The notes under the pieces were generated by a model that saw only the letters and a program-made list of their open reading frames with translations, did no database searches and was not told where the DNA came from. Shown piece after piece: positions 1-6,010 of a stretch of DNA of 6,456 bases. The DNA is taken from the NCBI GenBank assembly GCA_023231365.1, contig JALNVO010000158.1, positions 1 to 6,456 on the forward strand. Direction: 5' to 3'. The position numbers and the translations under genes were made by a program. Position 1 is the stretch's first letter; each line of letters opens with the position of its first letter. The stretch comes from Fibrobacteraceae bacterium (GTDB lineage Bacteria > Fibrobacterota > Fibrobacteria > Fibrobacterales > Fibrobacteraceae).

Positions 1-140
1 TCGGTTGTGCGACACTCACCTTGCATGGTTTTGACGCTTCGCGTCATCGCCTGCATTTCGGTCATACTCAAGCAAGCTTGTCTTTGCTGCGCTCGATTTG
101 CATGCGGTTCACTTAACCAAAGCTATTTTTAGAGGTGACC
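1..140. mobile_element. E1: right end of a small mobile element, truncated by the window edge
   Basis: The last 33 bases (108-140) match the last 33 bases of the complete element E2 (1452-1484) at 30 of 33 positions, ending TTTTTAGAGGTGACC where E2 ends TTTTTAGAGGTGCCC. The match stops at 140, and the next four bases are TAAA, an AT-rich flank like those of E2 and E3. Inside the element, 1-107 is unlike E2. It contains a perfect hairpin at 32-46 (TGACGC, loop TTC, GCGTCA). The minus strand is open from about 130 to the window edge, with an ATG at 65, but there is no convincing ribosome binding site and I do not call a gene. The left end lies outside the window, so length and content are unknown. 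The boundary at 140 is seen in sequence; the mobile nature is inferred from the shared end. Confidence 0.55.
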
Positions 141-262
141 TAAATTGAAAATAGGCGGAATTTTCACGATAAAAACCGACCAAATAATAACGGGCAATGA
201 ATTTCTTGAAATTTTAATGGAATAAGCAGCAATGATGAAATTCTCATCGGCATCTGTTCCAA

Positions 263-1243
263 CTAGTCTAAAAGAATTTCTAAAATGAGGTTCGGATAGA
301 GTTCTTTGAGGGCTAGCCGGATCTGTTCTTTGGATTCCCGGAAGCGTGAAATGTCCATTTGGCTGTCGTCTACGGGTGTAATGGTTGCGTCGACTTCGTG
401 GCTGGAACCGATGTGGAAAATGTGTAATTTCTTGAGCGTGAAACTCGGATCGAGATGGCGCAAAATGATAGTTTCCGTCTGTTTGCGGAGTTGCGGATTA
501 CGCGTGGTGCGGCCGATGAGTGAAAAGAAGGAATGGGTGACCACGTGGAGTGGCGACGGTAAGAGAAATGCGGAAATTGCGATGACGATAATGGAATCGC
601 CAATGTAGTTCAAGAAGCTGAGCGGGGACTCGGCGGGGATAACAGCCATCAGAATGAGGGCAAGTCCCGTACCGATAGTGACAAGCGTATCCATATAGGC
701 GGCGACTGTTTCGGATTTGAGAATCGGACTTTCTCCGTTGGTATTTTTGAGCTGCCGCCGATAGTAGAGCCATACGAACGTACAGGCGAAAACCATTCCT
801 ATTGTATAAATTAAAAGGGGAATGAGCTTGAGCGGCATTGGGGCTGCTCCTGAATTTCTTGCAAAATTGATAATGTTTTGAGCGCCTTGGAAAATAGCAT
901 AGACGGTGATCGTAATCAGCAGAATCCCTTGGAGGAGCGCATACACGTTTTCAATACTATAGATGCCGAACGGATATTCCTCGCTAGTCACGTCGCGGTC
1001 TCGCGTAATGTAGAGGGCGATGATAAAGCTTACCGCCGATATGGCGCACAGGCTGCCATCTAGGGCAAGCGCATAGGAACTTGCAAAATAGTAGCCTACC
1101 CATCCGCAAATACCCATCAGCACGTTAATCCAGATGCCCACCTTGAGCGTGTGCATCTCGATCACCTTATAGCTTGATGGATCGCGTTCTTGGTAGACAA
1201 GGCGCGTGAAGCCGTGCTTTTTTTTTGCATTTTGCAGGATCAT
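263..1243 (-). CDS. divergent cation diffusion facilitator (CDF)-like transporter
   Basis: Protein of 326 aa, inner-membrane. Hydrophobic segments fall at about residues 34-52, 57-79, 98-118, 138-162, 178-203 and 212-230, the six-helix CDF pattern, followed by a soluble C-terminal domain (about 250-326) of the size of the CDF cytoplasmic metal-sensing domain. CDF proteins export divalent metals such as Zn, Fe, Mn or Cd in exchange for protons. Classical members place the metal between D-x3-D in helix 2 and H-x3-D in helix 5. Here helix 2 keeps D62 but has Cys at +4 (C66), and helix 5 keeps D185 but has Ala at -4 (A181). The YPFG...E sequence after helix 2 (90-98) and the Asp in helix 6 (D216) fit the family. 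Substrate cannot be assigned. The ATG at 1243 is chosen because coding begins there after a stop-rich leader; a weak GGA lies 6-8 bases upstream. It is transcribed alone, divergent from the secreted-protein gene. A run of nine A lies at codons 6-9. Confidence 0.8.
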   Translation of the reverse strand: MILQNAKKKHGFTRLVYQERDPSSYKVIEMHTLKVGIWINVLMGICGWVGYYFASSYALALDGSLCAISAVSFIIALYITRDRDVTSEEYPFGIYSIENVYALLQGILLITITVYAIFQGAQNIINFARNSGAAPMPLKLIPLLIYTIGMVFACTFVWLYYRRQLKNTNGESPILKSETVAAYMDTLVTIGTGLALILMAVIPAESPLSFLNYIGDSIIVIAISAFLLPSPLHVVTHSFFSLIGRTTRNPQLRKQTETIILRHLDPSFTLKKLHIFHIGSSHEVDATITPVDDSQMDISRFRESKEQIRLALKELYPNLILEILLD

Positions 1244-1259
1244 AGTTTCCGTAATTTAC

Positions 1260-1272
1260 CTCATTGAATGAG
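1260..1272. promoter_or_regulatory. 13-bp palindrome upstream of the CDF-like gene, possible operator
   Basis: CTCATT-G-AATGAG is a perfect inverted repeat with a one-base centre, 16 bases upstream of the ATG of the minus-strand transporter gene. Its position suits a repressor site or a promoter-overlapping operator. No second copy is visible in the window, and palindromes this short can arise by chance. Confidence 0.25.
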
Positions 1273-1320
1273 AAAACGCAAGAATCTTGAGATTTGCAGA
1301 TAAAAAAGATTTATTTTTAT

Positions 1321-1452
1321 TTAGGGCACCTCTAGAAACTCAATTTTTATGAATTTATCAATAACACTTCGCACTGGTTCTTCTCTCAAAGAGTCAAATA
1401 CATCCAGTATTAGCCTCTTTTCGTTCCTGCCATTGCTTGGTTCTTGATAAAT
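1321..1452 (-). pseudogene. possible transposase C-terminal remnant inside E2
   Basis: On the minus strand E2 is open for 43 codons after an in-frame TGA (1453-1455). It has no plausible start and ends in ...FIKIEFLEVP followed by TAA. The last sense codon is the first triplet of the inverted repeat, and the stop codon (complement of 1321-1323) comes from the flanking target sequence. The reading is charged and helix-like (for example EKRLILDVFDSLREEP), which looks more like real protein than noise. A coding tail that runs into a terminal inverted repeat is typical of insertion sequences, so this may be what remains after internal deletion of a full-length IS. I do not recognise the family, and a chance open frame of this length is possible. 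Confidence 0.35.
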
Positions 1453-1484
1453 TCACTTAACCAAAGCAGTTTTTAGAGGTGCCC
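1324..1484. mobile_element. E2: complete 161-bp MITE-like element with terminal inverted repeats
   Basis: The left end GGGCACCTCTAGAAACT (1324-1340) and the complement of the right end (1468-1484), GGGCACCTCTAAAAACT, form a 17-bp terminal inverted repeat with one mismatch. A second, perfect 12-bp inverted pair lies inside: TGAATTTATCAA at 1350-1361 and TTGATAAATTCA at 1444-1455. The element is flanked by TTTA on both sides (1320-1323 and 1485-1488), as expected for a 4-bp target duplication. It is too short to encode a transposase, so it would have to be moved in trans by a related insertion sequence. Its right end matches E1 and its left end matches E3. It sits in the shared upstream region of two divergent genes, only 47 bp before the start codon of the secreted-protein gene. 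I cannot assign the parent IS family. Confidence 0.75.
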
Positions 1485-1521
1485 TTTACACAAAGTCGCG
1501 GAAATTGCCGGGCTCTTTTTT

Positions 1522-1527
1522 GGGAGG
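1522..1527 (+). promoter_or_regulatory. ribosome binding site of the secreted-protein gene
   Basis: GGGAGG lies four bases before the ATG at 1532. It decides the start in favour of this ATG, directly before the signal peptide, over the upstream in-frame TTG at 1505. Confidence 0.7.
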
Positions 1528-1531
1528 CGCT

Positions 1532-2494
1532 ATGAAAAAAATTCTATTGTCTTTGATTACTGTAATTATGCTGGTGTTTCCGGCTTTTGCAGAAATTTCG
1601 TCTTCATCGGAAGCCGCTTCATCGTCTTCGGTTTACATCCGCAACGTTTGTGATTCGCTTAAGTGGCATAGTGAAGCGGTGAAGCTCCGCCTCGACTCCA
1701 TTATCGTTTCTGATTGGGAGGGGCTTCTTACAGAAAAGGATGCTGCGACAAAATCGCAGACTGTAGTGAGAGATTATGCGGATATCAATTTCGGTTATTT
1801 GACGCCGAATTCCATTCCACTTTCCCTGAACCCGCAATGTATAGATGCCGATGATACGCTCATCAAGGCTGTATGGGAAAATAATCGATGGATAAAGGAT
1901 TCGGTTCAAGTTACATCCCGCTTAGTCGATGTGAATGAAACTGCTTTGACCGGGTTTGAAAATGCGTATAATTGGGTCGCCTTTACACAAGGATCCTGGC
2001 CTTCGGATCTTTCCTTTTCCGCGTCAGAAATGCTTGTTTCTAATACATTTGATGTACATGCCGCGGTGTACCATGCCTATTCTATTTATTACGACACGAC
2101 TGAGACGATAACAGCTACAGAAACAACGAAAAAAATTCAATATTATAGGTCTTCTATCATAACTTTAGATTCTGCGTCCGCGTTTGACGGCGTTGCTACA
2201 AACGTTCCCTCTGGAAAGATCGCTACGATTAAAGTTCTCCGGATCGTCCTTTCTGATACGAACAAGATTGTGAGCGATCCGATTACTCGCGTTGCAGAAC
2301 GGATTTCCCTACCAGTAAAGCATTTTTCTGTTGAGGCTTTCCAGTCCGGATTTATCATCCGCGGGCCTTCTGGAGAGGTTCCCGAACTTCGCAGGATGGA
2401 TGGTTCTAGGATAGATGCGACTTCCGCTGTGCGGCCGGGGCTTTATTTTGCCCGCGCGCCAGGAATTTCTTGGCAGAAAATTGTCGCCAAGTGA
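1532..2494 (+). CDS. secreted Ser-rich protein of unknown function with a T9SS-like C-terminal tail
   Basis: Protein of 320 aa. The N-terminus is a clear Sec signal peptide: MKK, a hydrophobic core (4-17) and a likely signal peptidase I site after AFA (residue 20). A short Ser-rich linker follows (23-33). The body (about 34-260) has no family I recognise; it contains only two cysteines (C40 and C103) and is rich in Thr and Ser around 187-210. The last 55 or so residues have a beta-strand pattern ending RPGLYFARAPGISWQKIVAK, resembling the type A sorting tails of Bacteroidota (type IX secretion) and the C-terminal tails of many Fibrobacter surface proteins, with GLYFAR and the terminal K-I-V-x-K as key features. 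It is therefore inferred to be exported to the cell surface or medium. The gene stands alone and ends at a strong terminator. The adjacent E2 insertion probably altered its promoter region. Confidence 0.7.
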   Translation: MKKILLSLITVIMLVFPAFAEISSSSEAASSSSVYIRNVCDSLKWHSEAVKLRLDSIIVSDWEGLLTEKDAATKSQTVVRDYADINFGYLTPNSIPLSLNPQCIDADDTLIKAVWENNRWIKDSVQVTSRLVDVNETALTGFENAYNWVAFTQGSWPSDLSFSASEMLVSNTFDVHAAVYHAYSIYYDTTETITATETTKKIQYYRSSIITLDSASAFDGVATNVPSGKIATIKVLRIVLSDTNKIVSDPITRVAERISLPVKHFSVEAFQSGFIIRGPSGEVPELRRMDGSRIDATSAVRPGLYFARAPGISWQKIVAK

Positions 2495-2527
2495 AAGTTC
2501 ATTAGTTAAAAATACTCTAAAAAATAA

Positions 2528-2572
2528 TTACCGGATTCGCTATGCAAAATAAGTAATCCGGTGAATTTTTTT
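2528..2572. terminator. bidirectional intrinsic terminator between convergent genes
   Basis: The stem TTACCGGATT (2528-2537) pairs with AATCCGGTGA (2555-2564), about ten base pairs with one T-G wobble and a 17-base loop. Seven T follow on the plus strand (2566-2572). On the minus strand the stem is followed by a T-rich stretch (complement of the A-rich 2510-2527). It can therefore end both the secreted-protein gene (stop at 2494) and sufB (stop at 2592). Confidence 0.8.
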
Positions 2573-2591
2573 GTGGAGGAAATCTCTTCAA

Positions 2592-4007
2592 TTACCCTAC
2601 GCTGTGCTCCAATTTCAGTGTCAGCAATTGGCGCGCTTCGGTGGCAAATTCGCCCGGGAGTTCTTTGAAGACATCTTTGCAGAAACCGCCTACTAGGGCT
2701 TGAATTGCGTCTTCCCGACGGATTCCGCGGCTTTCGAAATAGAAAAGCTGGTCTTCACTGATACGGCTAGTGGAAGCTTCATGTTCGGTTTTGGAACTCG
2801 GGTTTGCTACGGTTATGTACGGGAATGTATGTGCGGAGCTTTTAGGCCCGACGAGCATATTATCGCATTCCGTGTAGTTCCGGGCGCCAGTGGCGCTTTT
2901 GCGGATGTCAACTAGTCCGCGGTAAGCATTGGAACTTTCATCGGCGCTAATGCCTTTACTGATGATGGTGCTTTTTGTGTTTTTTCCGATGTGGATCATC
3001 TTGGTTCCGGTATCGGCTTGCATCTTCCCGTTTGTGAGGGCAACAGAATAGAATTCGCTCGATGAACCGTCGCCGAGGAGCACGCTACTCGGATATTTCC
3101 AGGTGATGGCACTACCCGTTTCGACTTGAGTCCAGCTTATCCGGCTGTCCTTACCGGCACATTTTCCGCGCTTGGTGACAAAGTTGTACACACCACCCTC
3201 TCCCGTTTCCTTGTCGCCTGCATACCAGTTCTGTACTGTGCTGTATTTAATACTTGCCCGATCAAGTGCGACGAGTTCGACAATTGCCGAATGAAGCTGG
3301 TGACTTGAAAATTCAGGTGCTGTACAGCCTTCAAGGTAGCTTACGCTTGCGTCTTCATCGGCGATGATGAGCGTGCGTTCAAATTGTCCTGCTTCCTTGT
3401 TGTTGATGCGGAAGTAGGTGGAGAGATCCATAGGACATTTGACTCCGGGCGGAATATATACAAAGCTTCCGTCGCCGAAGACGGCACTGTTGAGCGCTGC
3501 AAAATAGTTGTCGCCTGGAGGTACGACACTTCCCATATATTTTTCAATGAGTTCCGGGTATTCGCGGATAGCATCGGAAATGGAGCAGAAGAGAATTCCC
3601 ATTTCCATCAATTTCTTTTTATGGCTTGTATAGATGCTTACGCTATCGAATACAGCGTCTACAGCCACGTTGGCGAGCTGTTTCTGTTCGTCGAGTGGAA
3701 TTCCCAGCTTTTCAAAAGTCGCTAAAAGTTCGGGGTCGACTTCCTTGATGTCGGAGTGGGACGCTTTTGTCTTGGGCGCTGAATAGTAGACGATGTCTTG
3801 CAAATCGAGCTTCGCAAAATTCAGCTCCCCCCAATGAGGCTCTTCCATCGAGAGAAGTTTCTGGTATGCAGCAAGGCGGAATTTCAAGAGAAATTCGGGC
3901 TCCTTGCGGAGCTTAGAAGCGCGGCGGATGATGTCTTCGGAAAGGCCTTTTTCAAAGGCATCGTTTTCGATCGGTGTGACAAAGCCGTATTTATAAGTCT
4001 CGCTCAT
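2592..4007 (-). CDS. sufB: Fe-S cluster assembly scaffold protein SufB
   Basis: Protein of 471 aa, about the usual SufB length. It acts in the cytoplasm as the scaffold of the SufBC(2)D complex, on which sulfur from a SufS-type desulfurase and iron are assembled into clusters. The N-terminal helical part (about 1-130) is followed by the right-handed beta-helix core. Family signatures include VYIPPGVKCPMDLSTYFRIN (183-202), LEGCTAP (225-231) and ARNYTECDNMLVGP (375-388). C381 and E410 (in KTEHEAS) keep the 29-residue spacing of E. coli SufB C405 and E434, the residues implicated in cluster formation, so the protein looks functional. I chose the ATG at 4007 because SufB homology starts near MSETYKYGF; an upstream in-frame extension to 4214 only reads the preceding gene in another frame. 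The start overlaps the stop of the NifU-like gene by 4 bp (ATGA), indicating an operon and translational coupling. No sufC, sufD or sufS is adjacent. Confidence 0.95.
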   Translation of the reverse strand: MSETYKYGFVTPIENDAFEKGLSEDIIRRASKLRKEPEFLLKFRLAAYQKLLSMEEPHWGELNFAKLDLQDIVYYSAPKTKASHSDIKEVDPELLATFEKLGIPLDEQKQLANVAVDAVFDSVSIYTSHKKKLMEMGILFCSISDAIREYPELIEKYMGSVVPPGDNYFAALNSAVFGDGSFVYIPPGVKCPMDLSTYFRINNKEAGQFERTLIIADEDASVSYLEGCTAPEFSSHQLHSAIVELVALDRASIKYSTVQNWYAGDKETGEGGVYNFVTKRGKCAGKDSRISWTQVETGSAITWKYPSSVLLGDGSSSEFYSVALTNGKMQADTGTKMIHIGKNTKSTIISKGISADESSNAYRGLVDIRKSATGARNYTECDNMLVGPKSSAHTFPYITVANPSSKTEHEASTSRISEDQLFYFESRGIRREDAIQALVGGFCKDVFKELPGEFATEARQLLTLKLEHSVG

Positions 4008-4861
4008 GGGAGTTCCGGATGGCCAGGGGTTTCTGGCGTGAGTGTGCTCGGGTTGGAATTGTCGGCAGTTGACGTTGAAGATAAATCTTGTGCAGAATAA
4101 TTGTCGGCAAATGCATCTTCGGGAATAACGGTTAAGTTGTAGTAAACGTTTTGGCGAAGTTGGTCTTCGATGTAGAAGAGCGTAGCTCCCGAAGAGGCGG
4201 AACAACCTGCGCAAGCTCCTTGGAAACGGATCTTGACGTGTGTTTTGTCGAGAAGTCCTAAAATTTCGAGATCGCCTCCGTCCATTTGAAGCGTGCTTCT
4301 CACGTTCACGTGTAAACAGTCTGCGATTCTCTTTAGGCGTTCATCGTCTGTGAGATTGTTCCATTCATTGTCGGATTCCGAACGGCCTTCTACGGTTTGG
4401 GTGCGGTACTTGATTTTTTCCATCGCTTCGCGGGCAACAAGAGCCATTCCTTTCTTCTCAGGGTAGGAATCAGCGAGCTTTTTTATAAGTGTTGCGAGCA
4501 GGGGAAGTTCTGGGGCGGCTTCGGGCATAGCCGGGACGTCTGGTGTATCACGGAGTTCTTTTTCGAGTTCCTTGACGTCGGTATTTTCCAAATCCGAGAT
4601 TGTTTTCCCTTGAAGTTTAGTACAGAGCAAGTCTGCAAGAGCTGTAAAAATTGGGCCCCCATAAGTAAAGAATCTCGTCTCTACGATCTGGTCTTTGTCC
4701 GGATCGACCGTGAGGTAAATTTTGAGGCTCGCTTCTTTGCCATCTACGAGTGCTAAACCGCGTTCATCGGCTTCTACTTGGAATATCGCTCCGCGGTATT
4801 TAGGCATGCGCGCGGCGGCTTTTATTTTTTCAGAGATCTGAGACTCGGACGTTTCATTCAT
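4004..4861 (-). CDS. NifU-like Fe-S protein: degenerate IscU-like region plus Nfu domain
   Basis: Protein of 285 aa, first gene of an operon with sufB. Residues about 20-155 follow the layout of an IscU/NifU N-terminal scaffold, e.g. RFFTYGGPIFTALADLL (63-79), where IscU has FxTFGCGSAIASS, and QGKTISDLE (84-92). All three scaffold cysteines appear to be missing: Gly replaces the TFGC cysteine, and the only Cys in this region (C80) is elsewhere. Residues about 175-248 are an Nfu domain (PF01106): an N-terminal helix, then MDGGDLEILGL (193-203) and GACAGCSASSGATL (215-228), with C217 and C220 forming the cluster-binding CxxC. A Ser/Thr/Pro-rich tail (about 252-285) has no recognised function. 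Nfu domains bind a 4Fe-4S cluster between two monomers and pass it to apoproteins, so a carrier role beside SufB is likely. The start at 4861 has only a weak AGG nearby. An ordinary housekeeping NifU is unlikely because the ferredoxin-like middle domain is absent. Confidence 0.85.
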   Translation of the reverse strand: MNETSESQISEKIKAAARMPKYRGAIFQVEADERGLALVDGKEASLKIYLTVDPDKDQIVETRFFTYGGPIFTALADLLCTKLQGKTISDLENTDVKELEKELRDTPDVPAMPEAAPELPLLATLIKKLADSYPEKKGMALVAREAMEKIKYRTQTVEGRSESDNEWNNLTDDERLKRIADCLHVNVRSTLQMDGGDLEILGLLDKTHVKIRFQGACAGCSASSGATLFYIEDQLRQNVYYNLTVIPEDAFADNYSAQDLSSTSTADNSNPSTLTPETPGHPELP

Positions 4862-4908
4862 AGCCTAAAATTTAGTATTCTTTGAAAGTAAAGAAAAGGA
4901 ACAGGACA
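4862..4908. promoter_or_regulatory. 47-bp divergent intergenic region of the Fe-S operon and the patatin gene
   Basis: This AT-rich gap separates the starts of two divergent genes and is too short for two independent full promoters. At least one must overlap a coding start or the other promoter. TAGTAT (4873-4878) is a possible plus-strand -10 element, but no good -35 accompanies it. No operator for an Fe-S regulator can be recognised. Confidence 0.3.
4896..4900 (+). promoter_or_regulatory. ribosome binding site of the patatin-like gene
   Basis: AAGGA lies eight bases before the ATG at 4909. A second AGGA (4903-4906) lies eight bases before the in-frame ATG at 4915, so two adjacent starts are equally well served. 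The upstream in-frame TTG at 4882 has no such site. Confidence 0.55.
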
Positions 4909-5775
4909 ATGACAATGGATACTGAACCCAAGTTAGGATTGGTGCTTGAAGGTGGTGGAATGCGCGGCGTTTATACGGCTGGCGTTATGGACTATTTTTT
5001 AGAGGAAAATTTTTTTGTCGATAACGTTATTGGCGTTTCCGCTGGTGCCGTACAGGCTGTTAATCTCGTGTCTAAACAGCCTAAGCGCGGTTTTCGCGTA
5101 ATTGCAGAATTTGCAAACGATAAGCGCTATATGAGTATCCGTTCCCTTTTCAAGACAGGTGATTTTTTCAACAAGAATTTTTGTTACGATACGATTCCGA
5201 ATGAACTCGATCCGTTTGACTATGAAACGTTTAAAAATTCATTGACCAAGTGCTATGCCGGTTGCACAAACTTGGAAACGGGCGCTGCGGAATATATGCA
5301 GCTTTCCGATTTGAAAAAGGACATGGATATACTCCGGGCTTCGGGTTCGCTTCCTTTGATGTCGAATAGCGTAATTATCAAGGGCAAGCCTTATTTGGAT
5401 GGTGGAGTGGGCGATAGCATTCCGCTCAAGGCTTCCCAGGAAATGGGCTATGCCAAAAACATCGTGGTGCTTACGCGGGCAAAGGGCTATCGGAAAAAAC
5501 CAAATAAGCTCCTTCCATTGATCCGATTGAAATACCGGAAATATCCTTTGTTTGTAATTGCCTGTGAAATGCGTTTTGAACATTACAATAATACACTGGA
5601 TTATATTGAAGAATCCGAAAAGAAGGGCGAAACGTTCGTAATCCGCCCCGAAGCAGATGTAGAAGTAGCTAGACTTGAGCGCGATGTGAAAAAATTGACG
5701 GCTCTTTATGAAGATGGCTATGCTCAGACGAAGAGCCTTTTTGGCGACATCAAAAAGTTTATCGGGAAAGTTTGA
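4909..5775 (+). CDS. patatin-like phospholipase family protein
   Basis: Protein of 288 aa from the ATG at 4909. It is a serine acyl-hydrolase of the patatin family (PF01734), expected to cleave acyl groups from phospholipids or other lipids with a Ser-Asp dyad. All family motifs are present: the oxyanion loop GGGMRG (15-20), the nucleophile elbow GVSAG (42-46, S44) and DGG (164-166, D164). The size and the C-terminal part, with a charged helical end (252-288), fit the small YjjU/RssA-like bacterial group. There is no signal peptide or membrane segment, so it should be cytoplasmic or peripheral at the inner membrane. It is a single gene, divergent from the Fe-S operon, with no obvious terminator downstream. 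Its substrate is unknown. Confidence 0.9.
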   Translation: MTMDTEPKLGLVLEGGGMRGVYTAGVMDYFLEENFFVDNVIGVSAGAVQAVNLVSKQPKRGFRVIAEFANDKRYMSIRSLFKTGDFFNKNFCYDTIPNELDPFDYETFKNSLTKCYAGCTNLETGAAEYMQLSDLKKDMDILRASGSLPLMSNSVIIKGKPYLDGGVGDSIPLKASQEMGYAKNIVVLTRAKGYRKKPNKLLPLIRLKYRKYPLFVIACEMRFEHYNNTLDYIEESEKKGETFVIRPEADVEVARLERDVKKLTALYEDGYAQTKSLFGDIKKFIGKV

Positions 5776-5814
5776 ACGGCTCCATTTTTCTATGTTGTTT
5801 TGTACAAGAGAAAT

Positions 5815-5920
5815 CCAGTTGACAGCGGTTCGACCCGGACTGGCAAATAACATACTTGCATTGTGAAACCGGTTTGACGGATGTGGCTTTGGTGCCCCCG
5901 GCCTGGGAATACCCCTGCGG
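5815..5920. other. GC-rich hairpin-forming island in an intergenic region; possible structured RNA
   Basis: The 235-bp gap 5776-6010 has no supported gene. Within it, 5821-5920 is clearly GC-richer than its flanks (58 of 100 bases by hand count). CCAGT (5815-5819) pairs with ACTGG (5839-5843) around an inner CGG/CCG stem. GGG (5905-5907) pairs with CCC across AATA, with an outer CCG/CGG closure ending at 5920. TTGCATT (5856-5862) can pair with AATGCAA (5926-5932) and enclose the second hairpin. I compared it by eye with 6S RNA, SRP RNA, RNase P RNA and the cobalamin and c-di-GMP riboswitches and found no convincing match. Strand is unknown. A decayed repeat is an alternative, since 5911-5920 (ACCCCTGCGG) is the exact complement of part of the 99-bp repeat at 6336-6345. 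Confidence 0.3.
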
Positions 5921-5981
5921 ACTCTAATGCAATACAAATTAATCACATACATTCCATTTAACATTTTATGAGGATACAGTA

Positions 5982-6000
5982 TTAGAATATTGTATTCTAA
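5982..6000 (+). promoter_or_regulatory. hairpin at the ribosome binding site of the Rpn gene
   Basis: TTAGAATA (5982-5989) and TATTCTAA (5993-6000) form a perfect 8-bp stem with a TTG loop. Its 3' arm contains the first two bases of the AAGGA ribosome binding site (5999-6003), which serves the ATG at 6011. It could lower translation, or be a protein-binding palindrome at the promoter; both are inference. Confidence 0.35.
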
Positions 6001-6010
6001 GGACTTCTAT

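Noticed and set aside
1..65. Small minus-strand gene starting at 65
   Set aside because: Only 21 codons are visible before the window edge, with no ribosome binding site. The translation is low in distinctive features and lies within E1.
1505..1531. TTG start for the secreted protein at 1505
   Set aside because: It would place nine residues before a standard MKK signal peptide and would include the ribosome binding site as coding sequence.
4008..4214. 69-residue N-terminal extension of SufB
   Set aside because: It overlaps the Nfu domain and tail of the upstream gene in another frame and has no SufB-like sequence. SufB length and homology fit the ATG at 4007.
4882..4908. TTG start for the patatin-like protein at 4882
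   Set aside because: The added residues are polar and not part of the family, and both good ribosome binding sites serve the ATGs at 4909 and 4915.
5819..5853. Plus-strand promoter with TTGACA at 5819-5824
   Set aside because: The -35 word is perfect, but no acceptable -10 element lies 16-18 bases downstream.
5815..5940. 6S RNA
   Set aside because: A CCTGCGG word near the 3' side recalls 6S RNA, but the long closing stem and central bubble cannot be built from the flanking sequence.
5239..5964. Long minus-strand open frame (241 codons) over the patatin gene and its downstream gap
   Set aside because: It lies mostly antisense to a well-supported gene with intact motifs, and its translation resembles no family I know.
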